A stretch of 64,000 nucleotides of DNA from Rutidosis leptorrhynchoides (taxonomy: Eukaryota; Streptophyta; Magnoliopsida; Asterales; Asteraceae). This document shows, in pieces, positions 34,428 to 48,826 of this stretch. Under the pieces are notes generated by a model. That model saw only the letters and a program-made list of their open reading frames with translations. It ran no database searches and had not been told where the DNA came from. Both the position numbers and the translations under genes were made by a program. Numbering within the stretch: position 1 is the first letter of the stretch; every line of letters begins with the position of its first letter. The stretch spans positions 290,106,501 to 290,170,500 of the forward strand of contig NC_092341.1 in the NCBI RefSeq assembly GCF_046630445.1. Reading direction: 5' to 3'.

Positions 34428-36182
34428 ATGGTCTGGTCCACTATATATTGCTCCAACATTCAAAACCAAAATACCCAAATCGGACAAATGGAAACGGATC
34501 CCCGGCGAATACACGCTGACGTAATCAAACGCAACGCCTTTAACATCTCAGAATACCGTTTTCATCTCAACAATCTCATAAACCATTACTTCAAATCTAA
34601 CCTCGTTGCTGACGCCATCAATGTGTTCCACCAAATCCCATCACCAAACGTCGTTTCATGGACGTCACTCATCTCCGGTCACTCCAACACCCTTCCCGCC
34701 CTCACCCACTTCATCTCCATGCTCCGTCACCCCACCCTTCCTAACCAGCGCACGTTAGCCATTGTTCTCAAAACATGCGCTTCTTTGTCTTCATTATCTT
34801 TTGGTGTCCAGCTTCATAGTCTTTGTATCAAGCTTTCTCTTGCTTCTGAACCATATTCCGGGTCTGCCCTTATTCACTTCTACTCAAAAACTAAGCTTCC
34901 CAACAGCGCCCGGAAGGTGTTCGACGAAATGCCTCAAAGAGATGCGGTTTGTTTTTCGTCAGTTATTGTTGGGCTTGCGCAGAACTCCAAGCCTATTGAT
35001 GCTTTGTGTTATTTTTCTGAGATGTTAGCTTCTGGTTTTGGGTCTACTGTGTATAGCGTTTCTGCAGCGTTACGTGCTTGTGCTGAGCTAGCTGGGTTAG
35101 AACAATGTAGTATGGTTCATGCTCATGCGGTTGTTACGGGGCTTGATTTGAATGTCATTGTGGGGACCGCGTTGGTAGACGGGTATGGTAAATGTGGGAT
35201 GGTGAATGAGGCACGTCTGGTGTTTGACGAACATCCGTCGGTTATGAATCTTATAGGGTGGAATGCAATGATGTCAAGCTATGCTCAACAAGGGGATAAA
35301 GATTCGGTTTTGGAACTGTTTTCAATGATGGAGTTACATGGTCTTGTACCTGATGGATATAGTTTTCTGTCTGTCATGACAGCTTTTTGTAATGCGGGTT
35401 TGGCTGATGAGACATATGAATGGTTTAAGAAGATGGAGTTAGAATATAAATTTGAACCATGGATTGAGCATTACACATGTTTGGTGGATGCATTAGGTAG
35501 ATCTGGGAGGTTAAATGAAGCAAAAGAGATTGCTTTAACAATGAAAAAATATAGCCCCGATGCGGCAATGTGGCGAGCGTTGTTATCGACTAGTGCACAT
35601 CATGCTAACATTGAATTGACCCGGGAAATGAGTCTTAGGTTACAAGAACTTGACCCGCAAGACGATTCGGCTTATGTGATTGCTGCAAATGCATTTTCAG
35701 GTGTGGGAAAAATGGATGAAGTGCAAGTGTTGAGGAATTTAATGAGAGAACGAAGGGTAAAAAAGGAAGGCGGGTTGAGTTGGATAGAACATCATGGGCA
35801 AGTTCATGTCTTTTTAGCAGGAGACCGACAACATGAAAAAACTGAGGAAATTTACTTAAAATTATCTGAGTTGAAAGAGAAGGTTTTGAAATTAGGGTAT
35901 GTTCCTGTTTTGGATGAAATGTTGCATGAAGTAGGGCAAGGGGAGAAAAAGGAAGCACTTTGGTATCACAGTGAGAGATTGGCGTTAGCGTATGGATTGG
36001 TTGCTGATGTGGCGCCACGTGGAAAGGCGTTAAGGATTGTCAAGAATTTAAGGATTTGTAAAGATTGTCATGAGGCTTTTAAATATATTAGCCGAGTGGT
36101 GGAGAGGGAGATTATAGTTAGGGATGTTAATAGATACCATAGGTTTTCTAATGGAGGTTGTAATTGTGGAGATTATTGGTAA
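34428..36182 (+). CDS. DYW-class pentatricopeptide repeat protein, single exon, 584 aa
   Basis: An intact intronless ORF. Residues about 40-410 form PLS-type PPR repeats (for example NVVSWTSLISGHSNTLPALT, DAVCFSSVIVGLAQNSKPID, ALVDGYGKCGMVNEARLVFD, YTCLVDALGRSGRLNEAKEI). E and E+ motifs follow (about 415-500), then a complete DYW domain: HSE at 514-516, CKDCH at 544-548, CNC at 578-580 and terminal DYW. The HxE and CxxCH residues are the zinc-binding, cytidine-deaminase-like site. By family it should direct C-to-U editing of specific transcripts in mitochondria or plastids. I start at MVWST (34428); a later Met at codon 21 is possible. It is the only clearly intact single-copy gene here. Target and ortholog are not assigned. 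Confidence 0.95.
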   Translation: MVWSTIYCSNIQNQNTQIGQMETDPRRIHADVIKRNAFNISEYRFHLNNLINHYFKSNLVADAINVFHQIPSPNVVSWTSLISGHSNTLPALTHFISMLRHPTLPNQRTLAIVLKTCASLSSLSFGVQLHSLCIKLSLASEPYSGSALIHFYSKTKLPNSARKVFDEMPQRDAVCFSSVIVGLAQNSKPIDALCYFSEMLASGFGSTVYSVSAALRACAELAGLEQCSMVHAHAVVTGLDLNVIVGTALVDGYGKCGMVNEARLVFDEHPSVMNLIGWNAMMSSYAQQGDKDSVLELFSMMELHGLVPDGYSFLSVMTAFCNAGLADETYEWFKKMELEYKFEPWIEHYTCLVDALGRSGRLNEAKEIALTMKKYSPDAAMWRALLSTSAHHANIELTREMSLRLQELDPQDDSAYVIAANAFSGVGKMDEVQVLRNLMRERRVKKEGGLSWIEHHGQVHVFLAGDRQHEKTEEIYLKLSELKEKVLKLGYVPVLDEMLHEVGQGEKKEALWYHSERLALAYGLVADVAPRGKALRIVKNLRICKDCHEAFKYISRVVEREIIVRDVNRYHRFSNGGCNCGDYW

Positions 36183-37426
36183 TATATGCACGAAAGAAAG
36201 TGTTGTATTTACGATACATACATTAGAACACCAATGCGTGTTTGATCTTTTGGAAGGATTTCATGGTCTGTGATGTTGAAACGTCTACATTTTGATTCTG
36301 CATCCATAAGTTGAAGTTGGGTTTGCAACTTTTCATTAACAAAGTACAACTTACAAGGGGAGAATGATAGAATCTGATACGTTACATTCGTTGTGATCCT
36401 TTATATCATCATAGGTTCATATGTAATTATGCATGTTTGACTCAAAACATATACTCTGTGGAACTAGCAACTGGCAACTGCTTGGATAGTGTCTGTGGCC
36501 TCTTCTAGCTACATATGGTTTCCCTAATTGATTTGTATAGATGTACCTTTTGATAGATTCGTTAATTTTGTTTTCAGTTCTAGTTACAATGGCATCGGTT
36601 GTATATTATTGTTTTCGATTCGTTACAGAAAACATTAATGATTAATGATTAAAATTATTTGAAACGAAGTGATTACTTACTAATATGTGTATGCAGGTGT
36701 TCTGTGAGATTGATGACTTGAGTTTTTTTTGGCTTATAACGGATGTTGGGGATATTTTTCGGTCTCATTAGATTGTCACATATTTTCGTCATCAAATGCG
36801 AGTCCACAACTTCTCACTGATGAATCTCACGATTGATGTTGTGGTAGATACGAGTATTGACATTTCAGCTATGTCATTGGCTTATGGGTGTTTCGTAAGT
36901 GTTGGTGTTTGTGTCATATCTGTTCAATGTATTTGGGTTGGTTCACTAGAAAGTCTAAATAGATCGTAAGATCTTGTTAGTCGAATGGAGATTGTGTCCA
37001 AATTAATTGTTACTTAGATCATTTGATCGTTAACTTCTGTTAAAAAAGAAAACATTATATATACATGTATCCTTGTATATGGACCATCTATCTAATCTAG
37101 TTTAATTTAATTTGAAAATAAATACTCATATTGCTAATTACACGATCAACTTGATTTTGATAAGTTACACGATCAACAACCTCCATCTTCTGAATACTTG
37201 CACTTTTGACTCCTCCAATATCCATAAATCTGCAACATCCTTCTACTATGAGCAGCTACACTTTTCCCTTTAACAATATAAGAATGACATGTGAACCCTG
37301 CAATTAATGTAGAACACACCTCAAATAAGTAACCAAAATATGAATTCCATATAAGCTTGAAATATATTTATATTTTAACAGTAGCTTTTAAATCTGTAAT
37401 TAGTAACACGTATATATAATGTACTG
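36183..37426. other. 3' flank of DYW-PPR and intergenic sequence
   Basis: AT-rich, with no ORF of note on either strand and no repeat that I recognise. The first few hundred bases probably include the PPR 3' UTR. Confidence 0.6.
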
Positions 37427-38006
37427 TGTTAATGATACCGCAATCCGCATGCGCACCCCATATCTATGCGGGCACCCTCTAGGGTGCGAATGCGTGTGCT
37501 CATGTGCGTTATGCGGTATGCGGATTCGTATCTAATGCCTTTGTTCTCGGAACAGCGATTACTTGACTATCAAGTGAATATCTTTTCCATAATTACATCC
37601 GTGATTCGGGGGAGTTTGTTATGGAAAGGATTGCCATTATCTCGGATGGTTCTAGAATTAGGGTTTGCCTATATATACAAACCCTAACTATCATTCTAAA
37701 TATCATCACGTTACGTAACCATCATCTGCTACACGTCTTACGTAACAACATCATCTAGCATCTTCTCAAGGTTAACATGTTAGTTTCTTGATTAACTAGC
37801 ACCTACGACCTTATTTGGGGCCTTTTAATCGACGATCGTCATTAAAAGGTGGACTTAATCACTTGGCCACCCCGCCGACATCATCATGTCGGCCAGGGTT
37901 ATCCACGGTAGCCGGACCGGAGAGCCTCGTTCTAAGATCCTTAAACTCCACCCTTCTAACGTGTTGAGCAGGCATATTAAACCCCGTGGTAAAATATGCA
38001 TGATCA
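37427..38006 (+). repeat. 5' LTR of Tat-like Ty3-gypsy fossil (580 bp)
   Basis: A TG...CA unit from TGTTAATGATACCGC to ...gcatgatca. A TATA box (tatatata, 37670-37677) is followed by a CT/CA-rich start region, as in LTR promoters. Two bases after the end is TGGTGCTTTCATTGAG (38009), which has the form of a primer site. There is no second LTR in the window because the right part of the element is lost, so the ends rest on these signals. Confidence 0.65.
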
Positions 38007-39613
38007 AGTGGTGCTTTCATTGAGAGCCGAATTAGTTCAAGACTGTTTAATTGCTTTCTCTTTTAAAAGGTTTTGAATTATAAGGCTTATTGTTCACGAA
38101 ATTTTTTTGAATTTTTTCTTTTAACAGTATCATGACTTCCGGGGACTCGTCGGAACGTACTCAAACGGATAATCAGAACACACCATCTGGCAGTCAGCAT
38201 ATGCAGGCTATGACTATGGGGGCGGGATACGCGCCATATCTTCCACCTGTATCCGGCGAGCCTTTTCAGAGGTATAAGTCGATATATCCAGATGGGATTA
38301 CACCGCCAAGGGCAAACTCGCCAGTTACCACCACGCGGTTAGATTTTTCCGCAGTGGATCCAAGGGTCATCTTGGTAGGCACTAGCGGTGAAACGGTAGG
38401 CCCGCACGTAGTATACTGTGGCCAGGTACCTATTTATAGTACCACGGTTTCAATCCCTCTGCAGACGCAGAGTGTTCAGCAGAATTCATCGTTTACACCG
38501 TTGCAACCTTGGCAACCACCGCGTCCAATTTCGCAGTTTTTGACTCCTGCGGATGCGCAGGCATTACTTAATAGTTGGGGGTTCGGTGTCATTCCGGATG
38601 CCAATTCTCATTGGACGCCGATAACCGCAGAACGGCAAAGCACTGCGCATACGGTTGGGCTTATAGCGGCATATCCTCAGGTCTCACAGGCATCTGCGCC
38701 AAGGTTTCGGCACCTTTTCAGATACCCGTATACTCTGCGTCGGCAAGCCTGCCTTCTTTTCCAAATCAGCCTTGGTTTTATCCGCAGACGCCAGGGCAGC
38801 TTTGGCAAAATATTCAGGGGCAGGCAAACCTCGCAAGCCAATTTATGCAGGCGGCACCTCCTGACATGGTCCACCTATTTTCACAACCTGATTTTGTTCA
38901 GGATATGATGAGGCGTTTCTTCGCAGGGCTCAAAGATGACCCTGTTAAACCACCTTTTGAGCTACCAACTACTTTCGATAAGTTTCCTCCGCATATAACT
39001 GCATATCCGTTTCCAACTGCACCAGAGATACCTCATACGTTGGGTACTTACAATGGCTTAACTGATCCAGATGACTTCTTACAGCGTTTTGAAGGCGCAA
39101 TGCGCACTCAAGGTTGGGTGGATCCGGTTGCGTGTTAGATATTTCCAATGACACTGCAGGGTATTGCTCGTGAATGGTTTAATAAGCTGCCGGCGGGTAG
39201 TATAGCCGGGTTTATGGACCTGCGGACGAAATTCTTGCTGCAATATCAGAATCAGAGGCCACGCAAACACACTCATATCGAATGTCATGATATTGTGCAG
39301 AAATCCAAGGAATCTTTGGGTGAATTTCTCACAAGATATACTAATGAGTGTCTGCGCATACCAGATCTCAAGCCAGAGCAACATATTTCCGAACTCATAC
39401 ATGGTATAAACTCAGAACGTCATCCAACACTGGTAAGGCGTCTGCGCCATACGGTCCCAACAACTTATGCGGAAACGCTTAATGAATGCCATGACTATAT
39501 GCGGAGTGGTGAAGATAATGATATTCCAACAGCTAGTTCACGCAACGAGAGGAAAGACGATGATGATCATTCGCGTGATCAAAATTGTGGCAACAACTCT
39601 CGCGGAAGGTATC
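38007..39613 (+). mobile_element. Tat-like Ty3-gypsy gag region, left part (broken)
   Basis: Starts with leader and primer site, then gag reading from 38132. A Pro/Gln/Thr-rich N-terminus is followed by a capsid-like part containing LGTYNGLTDPDDFLQRFEGA and IAREWFNKLPAGSI, then SLGEFLTRYTNECLRI. This is the Retrotrans_gag pattern of the Tat/Ogre-type Ty3-gypsy group. A few breaks are present. It is cut at 39613 by LARD B and continues at 49758. Confidence 0.85.
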
Positions 39614-41732
39614 TGTAACGACCCGGAAAATTTCGACCAAACTCTTGATACGATGTAATATTTTCGACACGATAAGAAATGTCTGTTAGGTTGGATCTCA
39701 AAATTTTCGAACTATTATTCATAAATTCATTTGACCTTTAACTGTCTCCGACGATTCACGAACCATTAAATGTAAATAGATATGTGTGTATGGATTTATA
39801 AATAATTATTATGACATGTATATTGAAATATATATAGTTATATATATATTAAAATGTATAAGTACTGAATATTCAATATATGTAAAAATATATTGTATGA
39901 TTATTAAGTATTACATAATTTATAATATGTGATATTAATATAGTTACAATTAAAATGTAGCTGATATATTAGAATTTTTTTTATATTTTTACTTACATTA
40001 TTGTTATTAAAGTTAATATCCATATTAATATTATTAATATATATATATAAATATAAATTTTGATACATATAATTGGCTACACTATTATTTCTTGTATATA
40101 ACAATATATTTTTAAAAAATAAAAAATAAAAAAAAAAAAAAATCTATTATTGTTATATAGTATTGATATTATACTTATTTATTTATTAAAACTAAATACA
40201 TATAAAAATAAATAGATATATGTATGGATTCTGTTTTGCATCTCTATCAACTGTGTTAAATTGGTATTCCTGTCTCTGAATTGATTACAAATGAATTCAA
40301 TTACAAGTAAACAACAAAATATGTGAGCATTCATTTTTCTTCTTCTTGTATTTTTGTTCCTGGATAAATATTCTCTCGACACATCTATAAGACTCGATTA
40401 ATTCAGTTGTAAAACACTTCATTAAATCTTCCTCCTTCAAGAACTCACCGCCACCGGCCACCAATAACCAACACCTTTCTATTTCTCTATGTCTCTCGAT
40501 CACCACCACCTTACAAACGACCATAAACCACCATGTTACCACCTTCTACCACCCTTCTCCATGCGGGTTTCACCTTCACAACCATCGAACCAATCATCAC
40601 TCTCCATGTCTCTCTTCTCTCGTTCTCTTTCTTCTTTGCAAGACATAAAATCACCCAACACTTCAACAACCATGTTCTTGCTATATTATTGATTGACAAC
40701 ACATACCTGCGGCACCGATTATTGTTGCTATTTCTCGTTTTATTTGCAACCGTGAAACAATAAAAACCGAACAGACCCACCACCATAGATACTTGCCATC
40801 GCCAATAACCACCACGCACGCCATACCTATCTTCAAGAACCTTACCCTATCTCTCTTCTCTCTCTCTTCATCTTCTTCCTTGACTAAAACAACCACCTTC
40901 CATCACCACCTTTATAATCGCTGTATATATATACATATATTTTTCTGTCACAGACCTAACAACATGAAACAAACCTTTATAAACTGCTACAAATCATTTC
41001 TGTTGCCATCCATCTGTCGAACAATCTTGTTATTAAATTGATGATTCATTGTTACACTGCCATGAATGCCCAAGCAGGCTGCTGAAACTACGCATAATTA
41101 CTTCTGATTCAACCGCTATACGTTCCTTTTTATTTTCACTATCAACTAAGCAGGATAGAGGTGAAGGGAAGTATGATATTAGTAATGATAGTGTTGAGTA
41201 GACAAGTGATGGGTGATAATAGGAACTAATAGATGATGGTAATACTTAATAATGATAGAAGTCGATATATATGATATCAAATGATAAAGATGTTGAAAGA
41301 AAGTAAAGGTGTTGATTAGTTTACGTTAGTGGAAAATGACGTGGTGAAATTGATATTAAACTACTACTGCATTTTGTCAAGAATTAGGTGATAAACAAAC
41401 AACTTTAGTTGTTATGCTGGCCATAAAATTTTGTTGGATCTGTCTGTCGATTGGGCCGTAGGGAGGTGAGCAGATTGGGGCGAGATTCATCTATTTTTTT
41501 TTTTTTGTGACTGAGGATGCCGTACATATAGATTAAAATAATTCAGGTCCTTCATTAAAACAGAAATGTTTCAGTGGAGTCATGGTTAGGGGTTTTGAGG
41601 GAAAGAAGAGGTCACGGCGGTTTAATTGTTTTATTGATTTTAAGGTATTATTTGATACCTCTACTACTACTATTATTATTATTGCTATTGTTATTATTAG
41701 TATTATAAATTATAATTATAAGTATCATAATA

Positions 41733-41808
<76 letters not shown>

Positions 41809-42739
41809 CTACTACAAGTGAAATGACTATTAGTATTATCAAAAAGTAATTAATTATCAACACTACTTTAATATTATTAAGATTATTTATATAAATATTT
41901 ACATATTACAAATTACTATTTTTAATATAATATTAAACTATATAGATATTAACTATTTTAAACATATACAAATTAAATATATAAGATATATAATTTAAGA
42001 TATGATATATGAATTTATTTGGTTACAATTATGTGTGTTAATATAAACATAAATGATATAGGTTCGTGAATCCAAGGCCAACTTTGCATTGTTCAATGTC
42101 GTTATATGTATTTTTACTACAAAATACAGTATGGTGAGTATATAGTCCCTTTTTAAACTCTAAATATTTTTGGGTTGAGAATACATGCGCTGTTTTTTTA
42201 TAAATGATTTACGTTATGGACATAAGTAACTGAAAAATATATTCTACGTTGAGTTGTACCACTGGCATACTTCCCTATAGCTTGGTAACTACTATTTACA
42301 GCGGTATTGTAAACGCGAATCCTGTTGATAGATCTATCGGGCCTGACAACCCCAACCGGACTGGACGACCAGTATTCAACGGTTGCACAGTACTTCGTTT
42401 CGTAACTACACTTGGTACGGTGTAGTAAGATTTCATAATAAAGGGAATATGCGACGTGATTAAATGTTAAGTATGGTTACCAAGTGCTCAACCACTTAGA
42501 ATATTTTTATTAAAATGTTTATATATGAAATCTTGTGTTCCATTGTTATAACGCTGCTAGCATCAAACCTATATATCTCACCAACTTTATGTTGACATTT
42601 TAAAGCATGTTATTCTCAGGTACGAATTAAGTCTTCCGCTGTGCATTTGCTCATTTTAAAGACATTACTTGGAGTCGATCATCGCAATGGAACCAGATGT
42701 TGAAGATTCCGTCCAGGGGAATAAGGTCGGGTCTTCACA
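39614..42739 (+). repeat. LARD B left LTR (3126 bp)
   Basis: Paired with 46628-49757. It contains a CT-rich block (about 40430-40920), a (TTA)n tract (about 41734-41795) and one copy of the wtgggytgagaatacatgcg unit that is tandemly repeated in LTR D. Its last 75 bp differ from LTR A (see findings). Confidence 0.95.
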
Positions 42740-45700
42740 GATGGTATCAGAGCGTTGGTCTTAGTGAACCAGGTCACCCATTAGTGTGTCTAACTGGTAG
42801 TCGTTAGGATACATTAGTGAGACTGGACTTTGACCGTGTCTGCCTGTTAAAAAGTTTTGCTTATCATTTCTAGTCGGAAAACATCTGCTTATCATCTTTA
42901 GGGAATTGCCTGCTTATCATTCTTAAGTCTAGACACGTCTTACTGCATCCAGTGCATCGATAGTGTATAGACAAAGTTCATATTTTAGCATATCTATTAC
43001 TGAAGAATTGCCTGACACATGCCGTAAATTCCTCCGTGGTCTGCTGAATCTTTAGTACCATATACATATATAGATATTCTATGAATTTAGAATATCCTCC
43101 TATATACGAAAATCATTCCACATCGAAGATCCTTTCCATCCACCAAATTGTCCTCTTAACGATGAACCTGAAGCACTTACCGGCGAACCTGTTCGGGAAA
43201 CCATTTTCTCTCTCATTTCTAGAGTATTTCGTCACGATTATATACTATCTCATATCTCGAATTTTATTCATTCGCTCGCTTCGACCGCCAATCATTCCGG
43301 TGTACTAGCAGAAGTTAACGAACTACGCGCTCGTATGTTGGCTTTGAAGAACCTAGTGCGAAAGTTACAAACACCAACGGCAGCACCGGCAGCATAACCA
43401 GTACCTCCAGTAACATCAACATCGCAACCTTTAGTACCAGCACCATCAACAGCATCACCATCATCAACGTCAATGGTATCCTTAACACCCTCAAACCACA
43501 ACCACGTCGTAAACCTCAACGTCATAAATTACACCTCGAGTATAATCATTGTTCTACGTATCGTTCTATCTACTTTATCTTCGTTCTACATATCGTTCTA
43601 CATCGATTATCTCCGCTCGATATGGCGATTATGTAATTTCTAAAAAGTTTTAGAGATTATGTAATCTGTACTAACGATAAATCAAATGAGTTTAATATCT
43701 TATTAGCTCATTAAATCCATAATTACATCTGAAGAAAATATATATGCAAGTATATTTTCATAAAGATTGTAATTAAAAATTCTCTCGTACAAACTGTTAA
43801 TGATGAAAATATTTTAACGGGTGGGTAGTACCCGAGGAATATTTAGATTTCACATTAATAAGTTACACTGTATATTCTTCGAATCTAATTCAACGATTAT
43901 CTATTATTCTACTTACAATCACTAATATACGTATCCGTTCACCTCAGATTTACCATTTCCATTCAAATTTCATTTTTGAATTTTGACCTATCAGAATCCA
44001 ACAAGTGGCATAACGAAGAAAACATTGGATATAATAAAATTTGTTAGAAACAAACGAGTTAACTAATTGAAAATCTGTTAAGGATTCCACGCTAACTGTT
44101 CCGGCTAACTGTTCCTAGCTAACTGATTAACATTTAATTTATCGCAATTTACATTCTCGCAATTTTATTTATCGTCATTTAATTTCTGTTATTTACTTTT
44201 ATGCATTTTTAAGTCGGGACACATGTACGCAATACGTCGGATTAATTCTGAGACAACACGGTGCATGGGTCATGATATATATTTATTTATTTTACGCACA
44301 TTAAATAACGGGACACGTATGCAAGGTTTCGATTTATCATATCGACCCATCTATATATATATTTCGGAACAACCGCAGACACTCTATATGTGAAGGTGGG
44401 AGTTGGCTATACAGGGTCGGAGTTGATTCCAAAATATATATATACCTTGAGTTGTGATCGACACCGAGACCGGTACACGGGTCACGATACGTATTAAGTA
44501 ATTCGAATATTATATATATCTAATTTATATATGAATCTATTGAACTATTGGGCAATCAGACTATTGGACTGCTAACTTTGGACAATTAAAATGAGTTAAA
44601 ATGCTGATTATAACATATGAAACTAAACAATTCTTCAAGTTTGCCACTTGATTCTATTTTTAAACCTCATTCTTATTTTGACGATTACAATTCGCATTCA
44701 CAATTTTTCATGATTCTTGAAAACACCTCGATTGGAAAGACGAACCAATCGCATTTCATCTACGGAAGAAAAGATTTATGTATCTGAAGAACTCCCGAAC
44801 CTAAATTCATAGTTTAACACATACCGTGTTGAATCTTTTCCCATTTATTAGCAAAAACAACCCTACAATTTCTTTTCAGGAAGCTAATTTCGTCACAGCT
44901 CCACTTCGACTTCTCAGTGAGACTACTCCTATTATAATCTCAATATTTATACCTTGTTCTCTCGATGTCGTTACCGGAGAACCTTTTATATTTCACAACG
45001 TCATCAGCAGATGTACCAGCAACTCGTTATCTCTTTGGCGAAATCCGCAATCAGTATTTTGAAAATCTCGTAGAAATTCTCCCAGTTATACCGAAAACAT
45101 CTATCCCTAAGAATTTCATATTTCGAATGTGAAGTTTCTGAAAAACACCCTGAACTGCGAAGTAGTTCTTGTAATGCTGATGAAGCAGCAAAAACTGTAA
45201 ACAACATTAACAGTCAAAAGTTTGACGATAAAGTACGGTGTGTTGGAAAAGATCAGAAAAAGAGGGGTTGGAACTGTAAAACGGATTGAGCAAAGTATGA
45301 AGGAGACCGTAGATAAATCGTGAAAACTGAACCTGCTTTCAAAGGATCCAAACGATTCAGTGCCTACTGAAACCGTTAGTAAGAACCTTATTCCTTATCC
45401 TAAACCCTTCCAGATGATATTCTTCATCATCATCTTATCTTAAATATTATAAGATATCTTCATATCTTCCGTTATACATATTCTCCATATTTCTGGGGAT
45501 ATTCTCACAACTACTCCTATCTGCGATCATTTATCTCTCCATAATATCTGCATTATAATATAAAAGAAACTATGTTAGTTTCTAAATTCTGAAACCTTCA
45601 AAATTAAAATATGAATGTTTTGAAGTAGTGTTGGGAACTGATGCATGAATTAGTATAATATAATGAAACTTGATCAACTTCATTATATTACAGTAAGTCA

Positions 45701-46627
45701 TGTTAAGTTTCTAATGGAATGTGATGATTCACAGTACCATCATCATGTGCCATGTTACACGGCTCTTACATTCTATCTAATCCCTAAATATATCAAGAAA
45801 ATATTTCTTGATGATTCGGTCTTTTTCAGGACAATCTGGTAATTTGACAAATCAAAATAGTGCCATTACCATTTCTTTCTGAGAGCATTAGCTATATTCA
45901 TCCCGAACCTCATACCTACGAATTCTGGACCATTACTCGCTTGACTCGAAGTCGGGAAAAGAAAACGAAAGTATGAAGATCCGAAAAATAATGAAGAATA
46001 TAAGACTCAACAATCACCCAGAATTTACAAACCGTGTATATCGATGCGGATAGCAATATAGAGACACGGGAGAACTAGAAACACTATAAACACAAGAGTA
46101 TAGTAGAAGTAAATAGATTCTTCCGGTGGTAGATGAAAAAGAAGAATGACAGATGTGAAAATTAAGAGTATATCAAGGATCAGAATGGAATGGAGCATTT
46201 TAATGAATACTCTAAGATATGAATTGAGGAAGAAATGATAGAAGATGTGGGAAGTACGAAAGAGAAGTAGGTGGATTTATAATGAAATATCCGATAGAGG
46301 AATCGAAACAAATGGCCGTATTAAATCAAAGAAGATCCTGATCGCCGAAAAACCGAATCCTATTACGTAAGATTTTCTTTAAATCCCTTAAAATCAAGAA
46401 ATCAATCATAACCACGTCATCGGTTAAAACGATTTCATATTTACTCATTTCACTCTTTTGTGATAGCTTCACTCGTGCGCTTCATATGATCGAACCGTTC
46501 TATTTATATTTCTCAATAATGATAAAACTCCGTTATTACCTCATATTCGTCATGAAAACATTCCTATTGTTATCCATGACGACCTCTATCAAATTTCGAG
46601 GACGAAATTCTCTTAACGGGTGGGTAC
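42740..46627 (+). mobile_element. LARD B internal region
   Basis: 3.9 kb, alignable with the LARD A interior from the primer site onward. No ORF above about 80 codons and no pol motifs. A short stretch near 43180 keeps an LTGEP motif related to the LARD A orphan ORF. It is non-autonomous. Confidence 0.85.
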
Positions 46628-48747
46628 TGTAACGACCCGGAAAATTTCGACCAAACTCTTGATACGATGTAATATTTTCGACACGATAAGAAATGTCTGT
46701 TAGGTTGGATCTCAAAATTTTTGAACTATTATTCATAAATTCATTTGACCTTTAACTGTCTCCGACGATTCACGAACCATTAAATGTAAATAGATATGTG
46801 TGTATGGATTTATAAATAATTATTATGACATGTATATTGAAATATATATAGTTATATATATATTAAAATGTATAAGTACTGAATATTCAATATATGTAAA
46901 AATATATTGTATGATTATTAAGTATTACATAATTTATAATATGTGATATTAATATAGTTACAATTAAAATGTAGCTGATATATTAGAATTTTTTTTATAT
47001 TTTTACTTACATTATTGTTATTAAAGTTAATATCCATATTAATATTATTAATATATATATATATATAAATATAAATTTTGATACATATAATTGGCTACAC
47101 TATTATTTCTTGTATATAACAATATATTTTAAAAAAAAAAAAAATAAATAAAAAAAAAATCTATTATTGTTATATAGTATTGATATTATACTTATTTATT
47201 TATTAAAACTAAATACATATAAAAATAAATAGATATATGTATGGATTCTGTTTTGCATCTCTATCAACTGTGTTAAATTGGTATTCCTGTCTCTGAATTG
47301 ATTACAAATGAATTCAATTACAAGTAAACAACAAAATATGTGAGCATTCATTTTTCTTCTTCTTGTATTTTTGTTCCTGGATAAATATTCTCTCGACACA
47401 TCTATAAGACTCGATTAATTCAGTTGTAAAACACTTCATTAAATCTTCCTCCTTCAAGAACTCACCGCCACCGGCCACCAATAACCAACACCTTTCTATT
47501 TCTCTATGTCTCTCGATCACCACCACCTTACAAACGACCATAAACCACCATGTTACCACCTTCTACCACCCTTCTCCATGCGGGTTTCACCTTCACAACC
47601 ATCGAACCAATCATCACTCTCCATGTCTCTCTTCTCTCGTTCTCTTTCTTCTTTGCAAGACATAAAATCACCCAACACTTCAACAACCATGTTCTTGCTA
47701 TATTATTGATTGACAACACATACCTGCGGCACCGATTATTGTTGCTATTTCTCGTTTTATTTGCAACCGTGAAACAATAAAAACCGAACAGACCCACCAC
47801 CATAGATACTTGCCATCGCCAATAACCACCACGCACGCCATACCTATCTTCAAGAACCTTACCCTATCTCTCTTCTCTCTCTCTTCATCTTCTTCCTTGA
47901 CTAAAACAACCACCTTCCATCACCACCTTTATAATCGCTGTATATATATACATATATTTTTCTGTCACAGACCTAACAACATGAAACAAACCTTTATAAA
48001 CTGCTACAAATCATTTCTGTTGCCATCCATCTGTCGAACAATCTTGTTATTAAATTGATGATTCATTGTTACACTGCCATGAATGCCCAAGCAGGCTGCT
48101 GAAACTACGCATAATTACTTCTGATTCAACCGCTATACGTTCCTTTTTCTTTTCACTATCAACTAAGCAGGATAGAGGTGAAGGGAAGTATGATATTAGT
48201 AATGATAGTGTTGAGTAGACAAGTGATGGGTGATAATAGGAACTAATAGATGATGGTAATACTTAATAATGATAGAAGTCGATATATATGATATCAAATG
48301 ATAAAGATGTTGAAAGAAAGTAAAGGTGTTGATTAGTTTACGTTAGTGGAAAATGACGTGGTGAAATTGATATTAAACTACTACTGCATTTTGTCAAGAA
48401 TTAGGTGATAAACAAACAACTTTAGTTGTTATGCTGGCCATAAAATTTTGTTGGATCTGTCTGTCGATTGGGCCGTAGGGAGGTGAGCAGATTGGGGCGA
48501 GATTCATCTATTTTTTTTTTTGTGACTGAGGATGCCGTACATATAGATTAAAATAATTCAGGTCCTTCATTAAAACAGAAATGTTTCAGTGGAGTCATGG
48601 TTAGGGGTTTTGAGGGAAAGAAGAGGTCACGGCGGTTTAATTGTTTTATTGATTTTAAGGTATTATTTGATACCTCTACTACTACTATTATTATTATTGC
48701 TATTGTTATTATTAGTATTATAAATTATAATTATAAGTATCATAATA

Positions 48748-48826
<79 letters not shown>

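Noticed and set aside
40179-41041. Cluster of ORFs repeated exactly at 47196-48058
   Set aside because: They lie in the CT-rich part of the two LARD B LTRs. Overlapping frames on both strands and lack of motifs argue against genes.
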